From positions 5,885,823 to 5,949,822 of the forward strand of contig OZ025273.1 of NCBI GenBank assembly GCA_964019165.1: a DNA stretch of 64,000 bases, in the 5' to 3' direction. The position numbers and the translations under genes are program-made. The stretch comes from Mastigias papua (taxonomy: Eukaryota > Cnidaria > Scyphozoa > Rhizostomeae > Mastigiidae). The notes beneath the pieces were generated by a model, which saw nothing but the letters and a program-made list of their open reading frames with translations, had not been told where the DNA came from and did no database searches. Positions 1 through 64,000 of this stretch are shown in pieces (position 1 is the first letter of the stretch; the number at the start of each line of letters is the position of its first letter).

Positions 1-17163
<17,163 letters not shown>

Positions 17164-20100
17164 CTGAGCACACAGAAATAAACTCAAACCTATACTTTAG
17201 CACAGCTCTTCTACTCTTCGTCAGTGATTGAGTGTCCTCAAATCAAACGTAACAAGCAGTGCCTAAAAATCGTGTTATAATTCCATGATAACAAAGTGTT
17301 TGGCTTGAAACAGATGGTCTTGCGTATTATGAGGCGAAGACGAATGGGCACGCGATCCAAAAGTCCAACCTGCGAAGTCATTATATTTCACGCATATAAC
17401 CCCAAAAAAACTGGAAAGTGTGTTAGAGACAGAAAGAACTAGTTCCTCAAAAGATACAACTAAACCAATCAACTTAAGTAAACGATACCTATGCATTACT
17501 GTACAATTAACTGTGCTGTCCAGACTTAGGCCAAATATAAACTATTCATATAGTTTGTAAAGACGCCATTCCAATACACAAACTTTCATCACTATATCAT
17601 CTAATTAAGACTACTCCCAAGGAGGCATTATTTTCATAACTTTATTTCTTCTGCATGAAACTTTAAAGTGAAAGTAAACCACATCAGCTTCAGCGTTGAA
17701 GTTTGCATACTATCTTGACATAAACTCATCCTGGAATGGCTGTTTCACAGAGCATTTTTGCTTATACGTTCCGAATGTCAAAGATTATGTTTCGGGGCAT
17801 GTTATGGCGGTATACTGGGTGAAATGAGTAATAACATACGGCTCACTTCGCACAAGAAATCGAAATTAATCGGAAGGCAGATACTGAAGTCAAATCAAAG
17901 ATGGCGACTTTTCACGAACGTTAATGTATTCGAAAAACCTTCAAATACTGCAAAATTCTTGAGGTAAATGGGAAATAACGCTACAATACCCTATTTGGGC
18001 TCTTCCTGTAGCATTCTCTATTATTCACGAGGTCTTTCAGCTTGCAGGCTCCTAAGGTTAGACGGATTCATAATTCTCCTTCTTTGTACTTGTCGTGGCA
18101 GTCTTCCATGGCGGATAGCGCCACTACGCTCCTCTTTCAAGTCACGCATGATACCCCCCGCGAAGTATGCATTACGTATATAACACGTGAGAGGTAATCC
18201 GGAACTTGGTTGTGTGTACATTGCGGTTCTACGAAGATATCACTGAATCTTATTCCTGTTCGGGTTTAGGTGCCAGACGCGTCATAATTCCAAAATTTTT
18301 TAGCCTGACTAGGATAAAGTAGTTCCACGAAGATGATACTCATAGCTTTTGTGAACTAGACCGGGTTTGGCTAGACTTTATAATGGTTGATGGGAAAGAC
18401 ACACAGAAAGTACAAGCTCATTTGCTGCAAATTTTCAGCTGCATTAATGGCTGTTTTAAATTTACCACGGTAACTCTACTTAGAGTTGCTGTAAGTTCTT
18501 TATGCCTAAAAATGAACGAATAGCTACGGGATGGAAATGTGCGTTTCATATGTTAACACACTTTCGAAAGTTATTTCCCATCTACTTAGTATTTTACATG
18601 AAGCAGCAAAGCTCTACGCTCGTTTTGCTTTTCCTTTGACCTGAACATATGGCAAGCAAGGGAACAAAAAGAAAGCGGATCTTCTTTTTCTATATTTTTA
18701 CAGCTGTTGAGTGAAAACTAGTGCAAAACTACACGAAAAAGTGGACAGATTTGCTAGCACAATGAAATCAGCTCTTTCAACAGACATTTGCTAGAGTACA
18801 AACAATGGAGAATAACCGAAAGTTGAACCGTAGTACATAACCAGGAGATACGAATCTAAGGAAGATTACATGTTTCTGTGTAGAAAGGGACAGTTCATTG
18901 TTCATAAACTGGGTGAGTACTTAGTGGGGGCCTGCTGACCCAAACCAGTAGCCAACCAGAGGCATTACTCCTCTCGTCACCTGAATTAACATTTGAATAT
19001 GGTTTTGCATCCTAATCATCATCGTGCACTTACCCTGATGCTTCCTACTCTGATTATGGTGACACACGAAGAGTACTTCAAGGTAGTTTAAAACGCAAAA
19101 ACGATACTATTTGCTTTAAAGTCAACTCATAGATCTGAAAAGAGAACACGGTTGAAAATCTCTCATAGCGACCACACCCGAATGGAAGTTTATTTTTCAA
19201 TCTGGAGATAGTAGTAAAAGAGCAATGAAGAGACAATAAATATGCAATAAATTTTCAATATTCTAGGGAAAGCTAGAGAGCAAACTCGCTGCTATCTGCA
19301 TTTGAACTTAACTATTCTACCTGAAAAGATTCAGCGGCTGTAAACGTGTCATAGCGGCCACATCCGAACAGATATTCATAGTTTATACTTGGAGATAGTA
19401 GTAACAAAACAATACAGAGATAGCAAAGATCCAGTAAATTTGCAAATTGAATACTAGTAAATATGACAGTGAATGGAAATGAGAAGCTATTGAAATGGTA
19501 GACTAAGTGAGAAGAGCAATATATAAATCAGAACTGTTGCGACTGATTATAAATTAAAACAACAAAGTGCGTGAAAACACCAACTAAATTTATAACAAAT
19601 AATTAAGATAAATAATGAGAATATAAAAGGAAATTATCGTATATCCAAAAATGGCATTGAAGTACAAACAGGGAAATAATACCAGGGCCTCGACCTGGAG
19701 AGATGCTTAACTACGAGGCAGGAGGCATTTGTAATTGAGGTAGCATTCGAAAGAGGCTTTGAAAATTTTCATGTTTCATTCTGGGAACATAGAGAAAATA
19801 ACAGGCTGTATGCGCTAAAACGTACTTTCTGTGCAGTTTTAACGAGAATATTGTCAATAACTGACTTCAATGCAAATAATGCAATAACATTTAAGAGAAT
19901 GTCCTCGTAGCACTCTCAATAAATTTCAACTTTTAATTTATAAAAGATGAAGTATTGATATACAAAAGTAAATACTAAGTCTTGAGTTTCCGTGAATTAG
20001 AAATACAAGTGTCAATAGCGAGAGTGTAGAGCACCCAGAGAGGGCGGCAAATGCATTCTCCTCCACAGGTCAATTCACTGAGGAGCAAACTCCAGCTAAA

Positions 20101-20904
20101 GAGTAACAGGGCTAAATTCTAAAAATCTATCATAAAAATATTACATGATTAAGTGGCCTAGTTAATATAGTCTATATTTATCTTCTTGTATATCTACAAT
20201 TTATCAAATCATTTTCCGCTCCCCTAATCGAAAGAATTTTCTAAGGTTGTTGCCCAAAAGTAATTTTCAAACTAGTCAGAATATTCTGCAAAGTTGCATG
20301 TTGTCCTATTATAAGAAACTCTGTTCACCCATAATCCATTGATGTTTCATGCTACCCTTCCAACGATACTTCTGAAATTGATCGTTCTCATAGTTATCCT
20401 CCTCAACGTAATCCTCCTTCAAAAAGACACCTCGTCGAAGTAGTATTAACCTAAAGATGTCATGTATGAAGTGAAGGCCAATGCTGCGCATATGTCCTGC
20501 ATCGAAGAAGTTTCCCCTGGTCTATTTGAAACCCCTTCCAAACTGCTCTCCTTCCAAGTGGCCCTTTTTCAATGCAATGCACAAAATTAAATGCAATTCA
20601 ACATAGTTGTTGTCCAATATTGTTTTATATGCAGTGTGAAGAATTCAAACTTGCTTCCAAGTGCATGTCGGAAAGGTTATTGATCCTGCAATAGTCATTC
20701 AGTTAGAAATACGATACAATATCTTCGTGAGTCAATTAAGGCCCCTCCTTTACGCTATTCGTTTTCGAATTTCATCCAGTGCAGTCTCTCCTCCACATCA
20801 AAATAATTTTGCTTTGTTGTCCAACTCCTTCCAACAAACGAAAACCTCCATAAATATTCATTGGTCTTTATGAGGTCTTGGTGAGCGAAGAAATGACGCT
20901 GAGC
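17164..20904. other. Spacer between BET 5' end and SCaMC 3' end
   Basis: Must contain the BET promoter and at least one 5' UTR exon, because an acceptor ends at 17164; I could not place them. A diverged tandem repeat lies at 19163-19440. No other gene was recognised. Confidence 0.6.
19163..19440. repeat. Diverged tandem repeat, period about 186 bp
   Basis: TCATAGCGACCACACCCGAA at 19163 recurs as TCATAGCGGCCACATCCGAA at 19349. GGAGATAGTAGTAA follows both. Confidence 0.6.
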
Positions 20905-34622
<13,718 letters not shown>

Positions 34623-37600
34623 TTTGAATAGAGCACTTCTCACTGATAATTGGGAGGATATAAGTAATTACAATTGCTTTGTTTCTCATTCAACGCTGAA
34701 AAAATCTGTCATGCAAGAGATGTAAGAGAACAGAATAAATGGTGAAACAGCATACATAGATAGGTTCGTGTGTCTCGAAGGAAAAAGGGTGATAGGGCGT
34801 GGGGGGGTTTAGAGATAACAGGGAAAAGCCAGGAAAAAGTCATTTTATGGATAAGAAAATTGCGCGTTGGTATAATCGCTATGCACGTAACTTGCACGTT
34901 GTACGCAACAAAGTACACAAATTTTAATCGATTGGTAATTAAATGAATTAATAGGTAGACGTACATGATCAAGTACTTATGCAGTACTTTCATCATATAA
35001 AGACAGACCAACCACTTTAGACCATTCCATATCTCTACTGTTTAAATGTGTGTACTATGGACCATCTCACAATGTGTTCAAATTTTAAACTGGAATTTGT
35101 CATATTTCACCGTAAATTCAGGACAAATAGGTCTACAGAGGTGTCATACAGCTAGTTGTGTTATAAATCGCTTGGGTTTCAAGGTGAGAAAGATCAGGTT
35201 TTGAGATTGCTCAAGATTCTCATTGCTCAACAGTCTGAGAACTGTAAAGTTCGAGAGAAGAGTTCAAACTTTGGCTTTAAATCAATCTGAATGTGCCTAC
35301 AGTTAGCCACTTCCTATGATATTTTCTTTAGAATTCGTCTCAATGCATAAGAAGAGGGACCGCAATTCGTTGATCTTTTGAAGCACATGGATTTCTTCTT
35401 GGTTAGAAATCCATTATTTTTCTTGGTTACACCAGTGCCCCCATTGAGGTTTATCGAGTTCTTTAACAAAGTACATAGAATACTGCTATCTGCAAAGTTA
35501 TGCAAAGCTGTTTGATTGATTAATAAGAGGCCTCCATTAGCATTAAAAAGAATGGGACCCATCGTAGAACATTGTATAACACCGAATACCTGTCCCATGA
35601 CTACGTCTGTGGTTATAAGGAAGTGAGTGCAGACTCGGCCATTACTTTTCTCTATCTATTCTTATCCTCGACCACATTCTGGGATTCAGCAACGGCGACC
35701 CACCCCGATGTTGCCTTTCCGTGTTTTTCTGTCTTCCCAAATCGAAGGATCCTTGTACAGTTCCCTCGAGTTTGAAGGCCTTACATACCTCTCGCAAGCT
35801 AACTTGAAATGAGTAATATGTGTTCTTAACGCTTAGAAACTAAGCTACATGAACATCATCGACAACTTCTTCCATCCCTTCTAATGAATGTAGTGTGCCA
35901 ACAAGTTTCTGAGCAGCAGCAAATATCAAGAAGGATTTCCCTGAATGAGTGAAAAGTTGATCCTTAACACGTTGCTTTATTTTTTTTTATCATTGGAAAA
36001 AAACACAATAATAAATTTACAATTTTCTATGCCTTTCGTAGCAGAAATGGATATAGAGTCATCTAGTTCTGGCTACGAGAGGCATTAACAATTTCTTGAA
36101 ACATAGCTCAGCAAAAAAAACACAACAACACAGCAATCTGTGTACCACGGCACCGTCCCAATAGCCAGGCCCAGTTATGCGCTGGCCAGTTTGTAAATGA
36201 TAAAGAAGAAAGGCACTGGCAGGAATCTGTAGTACCTGTGCCGAATAGATTGTTAGAGTTTAACTGATGCCATGGTTCACAGAGAGCCTATTTAAATGAA
36301 ACCTTAAACGAAAAGAGAAGTCGCTGCTATGTAAAAAAAACAACAAAAACTTTAGTTAAACCTTAGTTAATATTGATTTGTCAATTGAGGAAATACCTGG
36401 TATGCTGAAAGGATTAAGATTTCGAATTAGTGTAATGTTCTGACATATACTGCTATCAACAGCATTTTTACAATGAAAACAGAATCTATCAAATTAAGGG
36501 CTCAGAAATAATGGCTATCAGAAGACATCACCGGTTTCAACTCCTTCTGATTTAACTGCATATTTTTGAAGAACTTTGAAAACAGAATTTATTTCGAAGT
36601 TTTCAATCCATTAGTTACAGGTCCATACTAGCATTACAACGCCCGAAGTTGCGACCTGCTGCATGCATAAATTGCTTGAGCCTGTATATGCAACTTCACC
36701 TCCACCTCTCCAATTTGGAAACACCACCTTATCAATACACTTTTTCTGTTAGAATATCAAGGCTCAATATTGCTGACAGTTAAAAATAACTTGAGAATAA
36801 TTGCAAGGCCCAAGCTTCATCAAGGAAAATAATCTTGGCTATTTGAATTCTCTCCAGAAAACAAAGCAAGTGTGAGTTGCACTTATATGAACCGGGAGTC
36901 TTTATGCTATAATGCGATTCAGCAGCTCTTCGGGGATTGTCTTTTGCATCTTTTTTTATTATAAGAATACGTCTTTAAGAGTATAAATGCCTAAAATCGC
37001 TCAAATTTATAGCAATTTAAGAATATTCTTAGGCTCAAAATAAAACAACTTTAAGAACATGACGGCTCTGTGAAAAATTAGATATTGTTATAAAATAAGT
37101 ACGCAATGTATGCAGGAAATTCCTTCTTATACGAAAACTAACTTGTTCTACTAGACTGTTCACTCACAACATGACAGATTGTTCAACTAAAAACAAAAAA
37201 CATTAGATATCCGAATCTTTGCATAACTCAAAACATAGAGTTCAACTCTTTCTGGGATTTAGTAAATAGGCTCTAAAACAAAAGCTAAAATTTGCTTTAA
37301 ATCGACAAACTTTGTGCCACTGTAATGTTTCACTAATCCTTAAAATTTGCGAAAACGAAATACGAAGGAAACGCACAGCTTGCCTACTTAACTTTTGAAA
37401 GTAGCTGAAAAAATGTCGATAGGTATAAAACTGGCTAACTCCGTAATTGAAAGCAAAACGAGAATTCATGAAAGTCCGCCTTTCTCAAAATGACCCGAAG
37501 AAATAGTCGCAAAAGACGTAGACAAATATTCAAAAATTCCCTAGGCATATATCTGAAAAGCTGAAATATCGCTATATTACAGTTTAAAAGTCTTCAAAAA

Positions 37601-37865
37601 ATACTACATAAACTATGTTTCTATCCAAAGTAAGCAACAAAAATGTACTAGATTTGGATAATAAATACTTTAACTGCATTGTAAAATAACCTTATGCCAT
37701 GTTGAAGTCATGGAGAAAAAACCAAGCCTCTGTAACTACTTTATTTGTTATATAGTCTATCATATTTAATAGTAAACTAAATATAAGAGAAGCCTACCAT
37801 TATATGGTTAATTGTCGTTAAAAACATATATCTCTTGTGTTTACATTAAAAGACAGACAACAAAG

Positions 37866-38074
37866 CTCGCGAGAGCATAGCCGTCAAATGTTTAAGAGTT
37901 TGGTCAGATCTATTTTCTCCCAACCTAATTGACCAATCATCGTGCAGGATTCTCCCACACTTTTGCTCCACAGCTAACTTTAGTCCCATTTTGCATGCTG
38001 ATTGGTTAGTTAGTTTAGGAGAAAACAGACCTGAATAGAGGTCTCAAACATTTGGCGGGTATGCTGCTGGCGAG
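37866..38074. mobile_element. Palindromic MITE, copy 1
   Basis: Left arm includes CATAGCCGTCAAATGTTT and CCTAATTGACCAATC. The right arm, inverted, includes CATACCCGCCAAATGTTT and AACTAACCAATC. About 210 bp, non-coding. A second copy in opposite orientation is at 43057-43475. Confidence 0.75.
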
Positions 38075-38877
38075 TGCCAAAGTTATAAATATAAAAGTAA
38101 TACAAACCCAACATACACAACACAAAAATAAAACTAACACATCATCGGGTTAGAAAATGCTGCTGAACTTCAATAGAAATAATGCAGTAATAATAAGACA
38201 ATGTGACAGCTTGAGGAAGGAGGCTTTTTATAGAAATGTCCTGGACAAATACTGGTTCGATATGGGGAATAACTCTGTTACGCTCTAGGAAATTGTGTGC
38301 ATATAAATGTCACTCAACTAAAGCTCTGCTGTATTCTCCTCTGCCCAAAATGATATGGAAAAATACTAAGAGTATTCGTGTCTGCCTCAATTGCCTAGAA
38401 AGTCCTACCTTTTATTGGAGCTGCTTAATGAAAAAGGTACCTATTTGATTGATTCAAATGGACACTTAACATGCATGAGGACCTACCCTGAAGCGTTGAA
38501 AGGGCAATTTCCTTACTTCATACCTTATTCGCAAGAAAGCACTTACACCTTCCTGCTGGAAAGAACCATCGTTCTGACTGAGTGCAGACATTGTGGATGA
38601 ATGAAGATGATTCTTGATTGTAGCCACTAGCAGATGATTGCAGACAATACAGATGATTGGTTGCAGATGACTTAGATGATTGTAGATGATTGTGCAATCA
38701 CTACAGGTAAAGATAACCGTTATCCCTATATGCATGGACATGTGTACTTCAATAATGAACTTAACGAGAAGATGCAAAACTGTTTCGTGTTTGAGGTATT
38801 GTAGTGAAAGTGACAAAAGCACACTACCAGATAGCATCAGCATCAGGTTGCATACTTGGAACAATCACAAAACTCTT

Positions 38878-38938
38878 CAAAGGATGCGACAACATTTTCT
38901 CTTCAAGTATTGAAGAGAAAATGTGATAGCATCCTTTG
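38878..38938. repeat. Near-perfect hairpin, about 30-bp arms
   Basis: CATTTTCTCTTCAA and TTGAAGAGAAAATG face each other across three bases. The pairing extends outward to CAAAGGATG and CATCCTTTG. Confidence 0.9.
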
Positions 38939-40087
38939 TGGACAAGGGTGGTGAATGATGATGGCCTTGACAGCGAAATAAAAGAGGTATAGCTCTCGTA
39001 AACGAAAATCAAGACCACCAACAGTGGGATCTCTAGCAGCCAGAGTCAAAATCATAAGAGTTCTGGTTTCCAATTTGCAAATTAAATCACGTCTGAGAAA
39101 TCACGTCTTTAATTTGATTTGACTGATTTGATTCGATTTACATTCTGCACTAATTGATATAAAGTACAAATATCCGTTCAATACTTCTAGATATGTAAAT
39201 GACTGAAAACAAAGACAAACCATTGGAATTGGGAACCAGAATCCTATTTAAGTGATCTCAAAATGAGAGTCTACGAAATGCATGGGACTCACTGACAAGC
39301 AATGCTGCAACAAAATTCTATTGCACGCCGCATCATTTTGACCTAGATAGGAATTTATGGCTAATAATGGAATTAACGTATTATTTATGACCAAAACTCG
39401 CGATACAACTTAACGCTGATAAAGCTGGCATAGTTTATCGTAACCGGGGCACAGGATTTCATTACGTGATAAATGATACTCATTGAAATGAAAACACTCT
39501 GAGCAAAGAAATCCCACTGAAATATAAGAGCGGTCTTAAATGAAACAGAATACCCTCAGGTGTTATGCGTTAAGTAAGGGAGAAAGGAGATAGTGGGTAA
39601 ACAAGATAGGATCAGAATTAAAAAAGGTGGAGAAAATATAGTACTATGGTTTGCGAAGTTAAATGCTAAGGTGATTAAAGTTATAATGGTGAGATTGTAA
39701 GGAAAACATCGCATTTAACCAGGGTCGCTTCTTAAGGGGCATAGTACCCACAATTTGCCGAAATTTAAAGGCGTGGTACCAATGATTGAAGAATATCCAT
39801 TTAAACTTTAAACCACTATGTGTTCAATTCATAGGCAGATTGTTTGAATATATGAATGTACTAGACTAATGGGCCGTCTGCTACGCCGTGGCCTCTTCTG
39901 TATGCGCCCTCAAATACAACAAAATAAAAACATTTGCCGACAAAATGGCAAATTTGGTGATTTGCAGACATACATTTTGTCTGGTAGGAGTGAACCCCCC
40001 ACCCCAACGTAGGAAAAGGTCTGCATTGTACTATATTCTACAATTACTCCCGAAAAGAATTCATATGCTACACTAGAAAAGATTACG

Positions 40088-60131
<20,044 letters not shown>

Positions 60132-62641
60132 CTAGAAAGATGATAAGGACAGGACCTATTTAAAGAAACTTGCATTGCGCTTAATTCTAAAGCTACATGG
60201 TTAATTCTTCACATGCAAACAGAACAGTATAGCAGTGCGCTCAATCCTAAAGCTATAGCTGCCTAAAGACCTTCTTCTTTTTCATATGCAAACGGAACAG
60301 TCTAGCAGTTCATCGTGCTATTACCATACACGTGTTTTCATAAGGAATTCCTTTATAAGGAACCTACACACGCTGATAGCAGCGGTATATGTTGAAGTGT
60401 TATATCCTGTATGAACATTTTCCCATCAATGCTTACAGACTTAAACTTTGATGATAATACTAAACACAACATCCTATTGAAAACAATTAATATTGCGGTA
60501 CGATGTAGTTATTATATATTTTGTAAAAGAGACAAAACTTGGACAAACCCCACTTTACTAGACTATTAGGTTATGGCTTTGCTAACCTAGTTGAAAAGTT
60601 ATTATTGTTATTATATTATCTTAGGTTGATGTATCTTTTTTTCTGCAGAACTTGCTTGTTACTATGTAGTGTCTTTTTTGTCAAAAATTACGTTGCAGAG
60701 TTGCAAATATGCACTGCCTCAATATAGTGACGTGTATGATTGTCTACATAAATCGTACTATTGTCACTAGGTTTCAAAAAAATTATCTCTCTATGGGTGC
60801 TATTGGGGCTATGGGTTCTTCCTGCAATTCTCTTTTATCTTTGCTTAACGATTTATATTTCGATAAGAACATTCAAAACAGAATCATCATGAACACTATG
60901 AATATCTCCACTAGATCTAGTCACTATATCTTCCGTCGTCGTAATAAACCTTGGGCCAATCCAGAACTTTTGGCTATTTAATTTCCCCATTTTTTTTATC
61001 AGTTTACTTTTATAGTTTCTGGTTTTACATGATGTCTTACTTTTGTATGCTTTCTACAAGCAAGACAATTATACACTGCCATGCATCTTGTGAGGTGTAT
61101 TATTGTACTTAGTTTTATATACTCAATGAGAAGTTTCACAAAATTATTATTATTGTTATTATTAAGGCCAAAAAATCTAATTATCTGTTGCTAATAAAGA
61201 GATCGAACTTTCAATTTTAGAATATTTTTAACGTTGCAAACAATATAAGGCAGATTAGCATATTTTGTGTGCAACCCTTGTAGTAATTGGCTAATAGGCG
61301 GGTTTACGTTGACACTTGCAGCATCCACAATGCCACGTCTTAACAATGATCACCTAACAACGCCAATCGTGTCAACTGTATCATTGTATCACTACAATCA
61401 AGGAGCTGATTATGAACTTTTAGTACTAAAATGTGGCTAAAACAGATTCAGAAATAAGGACCGTGTAATATGTTCCTTATAAAAACATGTGCAAGATGTT
61501 CCAAGAAATTTTGTAAGAAAACCAAACCTTCAAAATTCTAAAGTAGTCAATTATTCACGATCGAGCAGCTGTAACACAGAAGGTCTAGAGACATTTTCTG
61601 ATGAGGGAAACTAAGGATACCAATTCTAAGATTATTCTAAGACTTCTGAGGAACAAAATACCAAACAGTGAATGAGACATAAAATCTGTGATTCATTTTA
61701 AAGTGCACTTAAAGATTATTTACTCAACCAGGAGGACCCAAACACAATCCTTTGGCAAAGCAGCACCACCATCATTCGCTTAGATATATTAAGTTGCTCA
61801 GTAGCAGCACAACAGTAGTTTGCATAAATTTATGGTGAAAGAGAATTATTAATAAAGAAATATAAATGAAACAGCAATTAAAGACTAACTTTACGCCAAA
61901 GTGATGGAAATGGGACAATTAGATGCCAAGCCTACAACACTCGTAAGCCTGACGACTAAGGCAATTCACAATTGCCTTCAGCATTTTGCACAAATGTCAA
62001 AATAGGCAAAACTCGAGTTCAATTAATTCCTGCATAACATGGAATTTGCATCTCACCTTGTCGTAATTTGAGAATGAACCTAAAAATAGATGTTCATCTT
62101 TTAAAACAACTAAAATTGTAACTGAGGAAATGATCCACTTAAAAGACAAATAACAAAGTCATAGTGATTAACGTATGAAGTCGAGGATTCTGTTTTGTAG
62201 AGAGGTTCTTTCATTGAAAAGGGAGTTCAGTCTAATTTAGAGCAGTGGTCCCAAACTAAGGGCCGTGAAGGATCTCAGGGGGGCCGTGAGAGATTGCTAA
62301 TGCTTGGGGGACTCGTTCCATTACTAACCTTTATCACTGGTAATACCCGTTCTACGTGAAAGTTTGACTATCAAAGCATATATTTGGAAAAGTTTGGTAG
62401 CCACCGATTTAGAAAGACTTAATGAATAAACTTCAACACAGAGCAGGAAGCTCACAAAACAAATCAAGAAGAAAAGAAAATCAGAAGATCATAGCAAAGT
62501 CAAAATGCCAATTAAACTTGTAGTCACATTCCAACACCAATATGCTACAATCCATGAACAATCTTAATGCTAATAATTTTTCAAATCTATGACCTAAAAA
62601 TGGTGGATTCTATGATCAACACCAAGTAAGCAAAGTAGTAC

Positions 62642-62700
62642 CTTCGCCATCCTTGGATAATGTTCTGTTCCGAGCTGGGTCACTCAAGTCCGAATTTGAT
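62642..62700 (-). CDS. Possible upstream exon
   Basis: Acceptor CTGTAG and donor GTACTA bound an open frame SNSDLSDPARNRTLSKDGE, in composition like the AKNA-like gene. It would leave in phase 1, whereas exon a enters in phase 0. It is therefore either not an exon or separated by another small one. Confidence 0.25.
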
Positions 62701-62865
62701 CTACAGGGGTAGTAAAAGGCAAGTCAGTAAAGTTATACATTAATAATCGCAAGATACATCTAAATGGATAGGACAATGACACTATTATGCAGATACGCTT
62801 AAATGTTGAGAATGCACATGTGCATTTATTGCGTTTGGACAGTATCATAATGATATTTTTGTGTA

Positions 62866-63133
62866 CAATAGTCGCCAAAAGTCCTGGGACACTTTGCACT
62901 ATTTGTATTCTGCAATGAACTTCATCCCCCTGAAACAATGTTGGTTTTTTGGAGAAGTACATGCGATAATGGGAAAATTTCGCGTGCATGCCAACTTCAA
63001 GTGTCCCACAAACGAACCAACATTGTTCCAGGGGAAGGGGGGTGCATGTTTGTAGCAACTATGACAATATGTAGAGGAAAGTGGTTTTTTATCAGCTTCT
63101 TCTAAGTGTCCCAAAGACTTTTGGCGACTACTG
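62866..63133. mobile_element. Tc1/mariner-like MITE with TA target duplication
   Basis: Left end CAATAGTCGCCAAAAGTCCT and inverted right end CAGTAGTCGCCAAAAGTCTT, each next to TA (62864-62865 and 63134-63135). CAGT(N)nGCCAAAAGT termini and the TA site are typical of Tc1-like elements. About 268 bp, non-coding, with an inner inverted repeat built on CCAACATTG. Confidence 0.85.
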
Positions 63134-64000
63134 TAGCTTTGAAAGTGCCCTAAAGTGAACTAGATTCTTTTCCTGTTGCTAAAGACAGTTGCTATTCATG
63201 GACTATTCACATACAATCTTAAGTTGGTCTGTATGCTAGCCACAGGGCCTAAACACAAATTCTCACAAAACCGTAAAAATTGACAACTGTGATGTCAACA
63301 TTTTGCCATGAATATTTCTATTGTAATGAGTCGTGTGACGCTCATAAAAAAACTGTGGTTAGTGAGGAAGCCAGAGGAAATTGGCAGAACATCCTCAACA
63401 ATTCATTGAGGAAAACCATAGACAAGGTGTGAGTCTTTGAGCATCTGCTAATCTCTAACCGATAACGGGGAATACAGGAAGATAATGTTCGAAAGCATAG
63501 AGTTCCTGTTCTAGTTCCATTTCAAGTGGACGTTATTGTCTATTACTAACTTTTAGACACTATAAAGGCTTTTAAAGATGCTGTATCAAAACTGCGCTAC
63601 ATCAAATCACTAAATATCTAAATGTGTAAATTGGTTGAGTTGCTGACAATCTTCCAGAATAGTCTTTTCACAACTTTCAGAAATGCAAAATATCGAATCT
63701 CTCACAAAACTTAGGACATTTATATAACTCCTTAATTCAAAAGCACAGTGTAACATCTGCTACAAAACTATATCTGTTGGAGCAGCATACCCGAAGTTTT
63801 CAAAATAGTAATGCTAACTTGGACAGTGCTTGAAATCATACACAAAAATATATGCTAAAATACAAAATATCCGATGTACACAGAAAGAACTTTTATAGAA
63901 CGATCAAGACCTAATGCTTGGCTATTAAAAACAGAAAGGACATAGCTCCCATGTCATTCACATAGCCTAGTTCTATGGTAATGATCTAGTTGCAAATCTG

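Larger units (their letters stand above)
34623..40087. other. Intergenic region, SCaMC 5' flank to AKNA-like 3' end
   Basis: Should hold the SCaMC promoter just above 34622. A palindromic MITE is at 37866-38074 and a hairpin at 38878-38938. AGATGATTG words recur at 38620-38700. No gene was recognised. Confidence 0.6.
60132..64000. other. Right flank of the AKNA-like gene
   Basis: Contains one doubtful exon (62642-62700), a Tc1-like MITE (62866-63133) and a hAT-like scrap at 62240-62320. At 61130-61170 is an (ATT)n run that may be the worn 3' end of a LINE. The missing 5' exons of the AKNA-like gene should lie here or beyond. Confidence 0.5.

Noticed and set aside
60709..60981. Plus-strand open frame ending RSSHYIFRRRNKPWANPELL
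   Set aside because: No recognised domain, no splice support, and it is followed by an (ATT)n run typical of worn LINE 3' ends.

Overview
The window is nuclear DNA of an intron-rich, AT-rich animal. All three protein-coding genes I can rebuild lie on the minus strand, each cut into short exons with ordinary AG/GT borders. The intervening DNA is full of small transposons, tRNA-derived SINE pieces and long (TA)n arrays. The non-LTR retroelement and the repeat types suggest a marine invertebrate, perhaps an anthozoan cnidarian; that placement is inference from general resemblance only.

Layout by coordinate. (1) 1..17163, minus: a BET-family double-bromodomain gene (BRD2/3/4/BRDT type). It carries both bromodomains, the ET domain, a Ser/Asp/Glu tract and the start of a Pro-rich BRD4-like tail that runs off the left edge. 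(2) 17164..20904: spacer containing the unseen BET 5' UTR and promoter and the SCaMC 3' flank. (3) 20905..34622, minus: a complete 11-exon, 476-residue calcium-regulated mitochondrial ATP-Mg/Pi carrier (SLC25A23/24/25 type). A 5'-truncated non-LTR retrotransposon with an open 493-codon reverse-transcriptase frame sits in its fourth intron. (4) 34623..40087: intergenic, with a palindromic MITE and a short hairpin. (5) 40088..60131, perhaps beyond, minus: an AKNA-like gene of at least 1145 residues, recognised by its C-terminal helix, a C-x-x-C motif and a DSGFVGSEG motif. The N-terminus was not found. (6) 53-57 kb, inside the largest AKNA intron, is a repeat cluster: a foldback element, three copies of a ~105-bp module, tRNA-derived heads and four (TA)n arrays. 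(7) 60132..64000 holds one doubtful exon and a neat Tc1/mariner-like MITE.

The three genes work in unrelated places: chromatin reading, mitochondrial adenine nucleotide transport, and centrosome or transcription. Their adjacency is nevertheless notable. As I recall, their human homologues share chromosome regions of the MHC paralogon: BRD3, SLC25A25 and AKNA on 9q; BRDT, SLC25A24 and AKNAD1 on 1p; BRD4 and SLC25A23 on 19p. The window may therefore preserve a pre-vertebrate linkage of all three families. This is the finding I rate highest.

Limits: exon borders were set by hand from reading frame, splice dinucleotides and family similarity. UTRs, promoters and poly(A) sites were not determined. 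Family names for repeats are by recognition, not by search.
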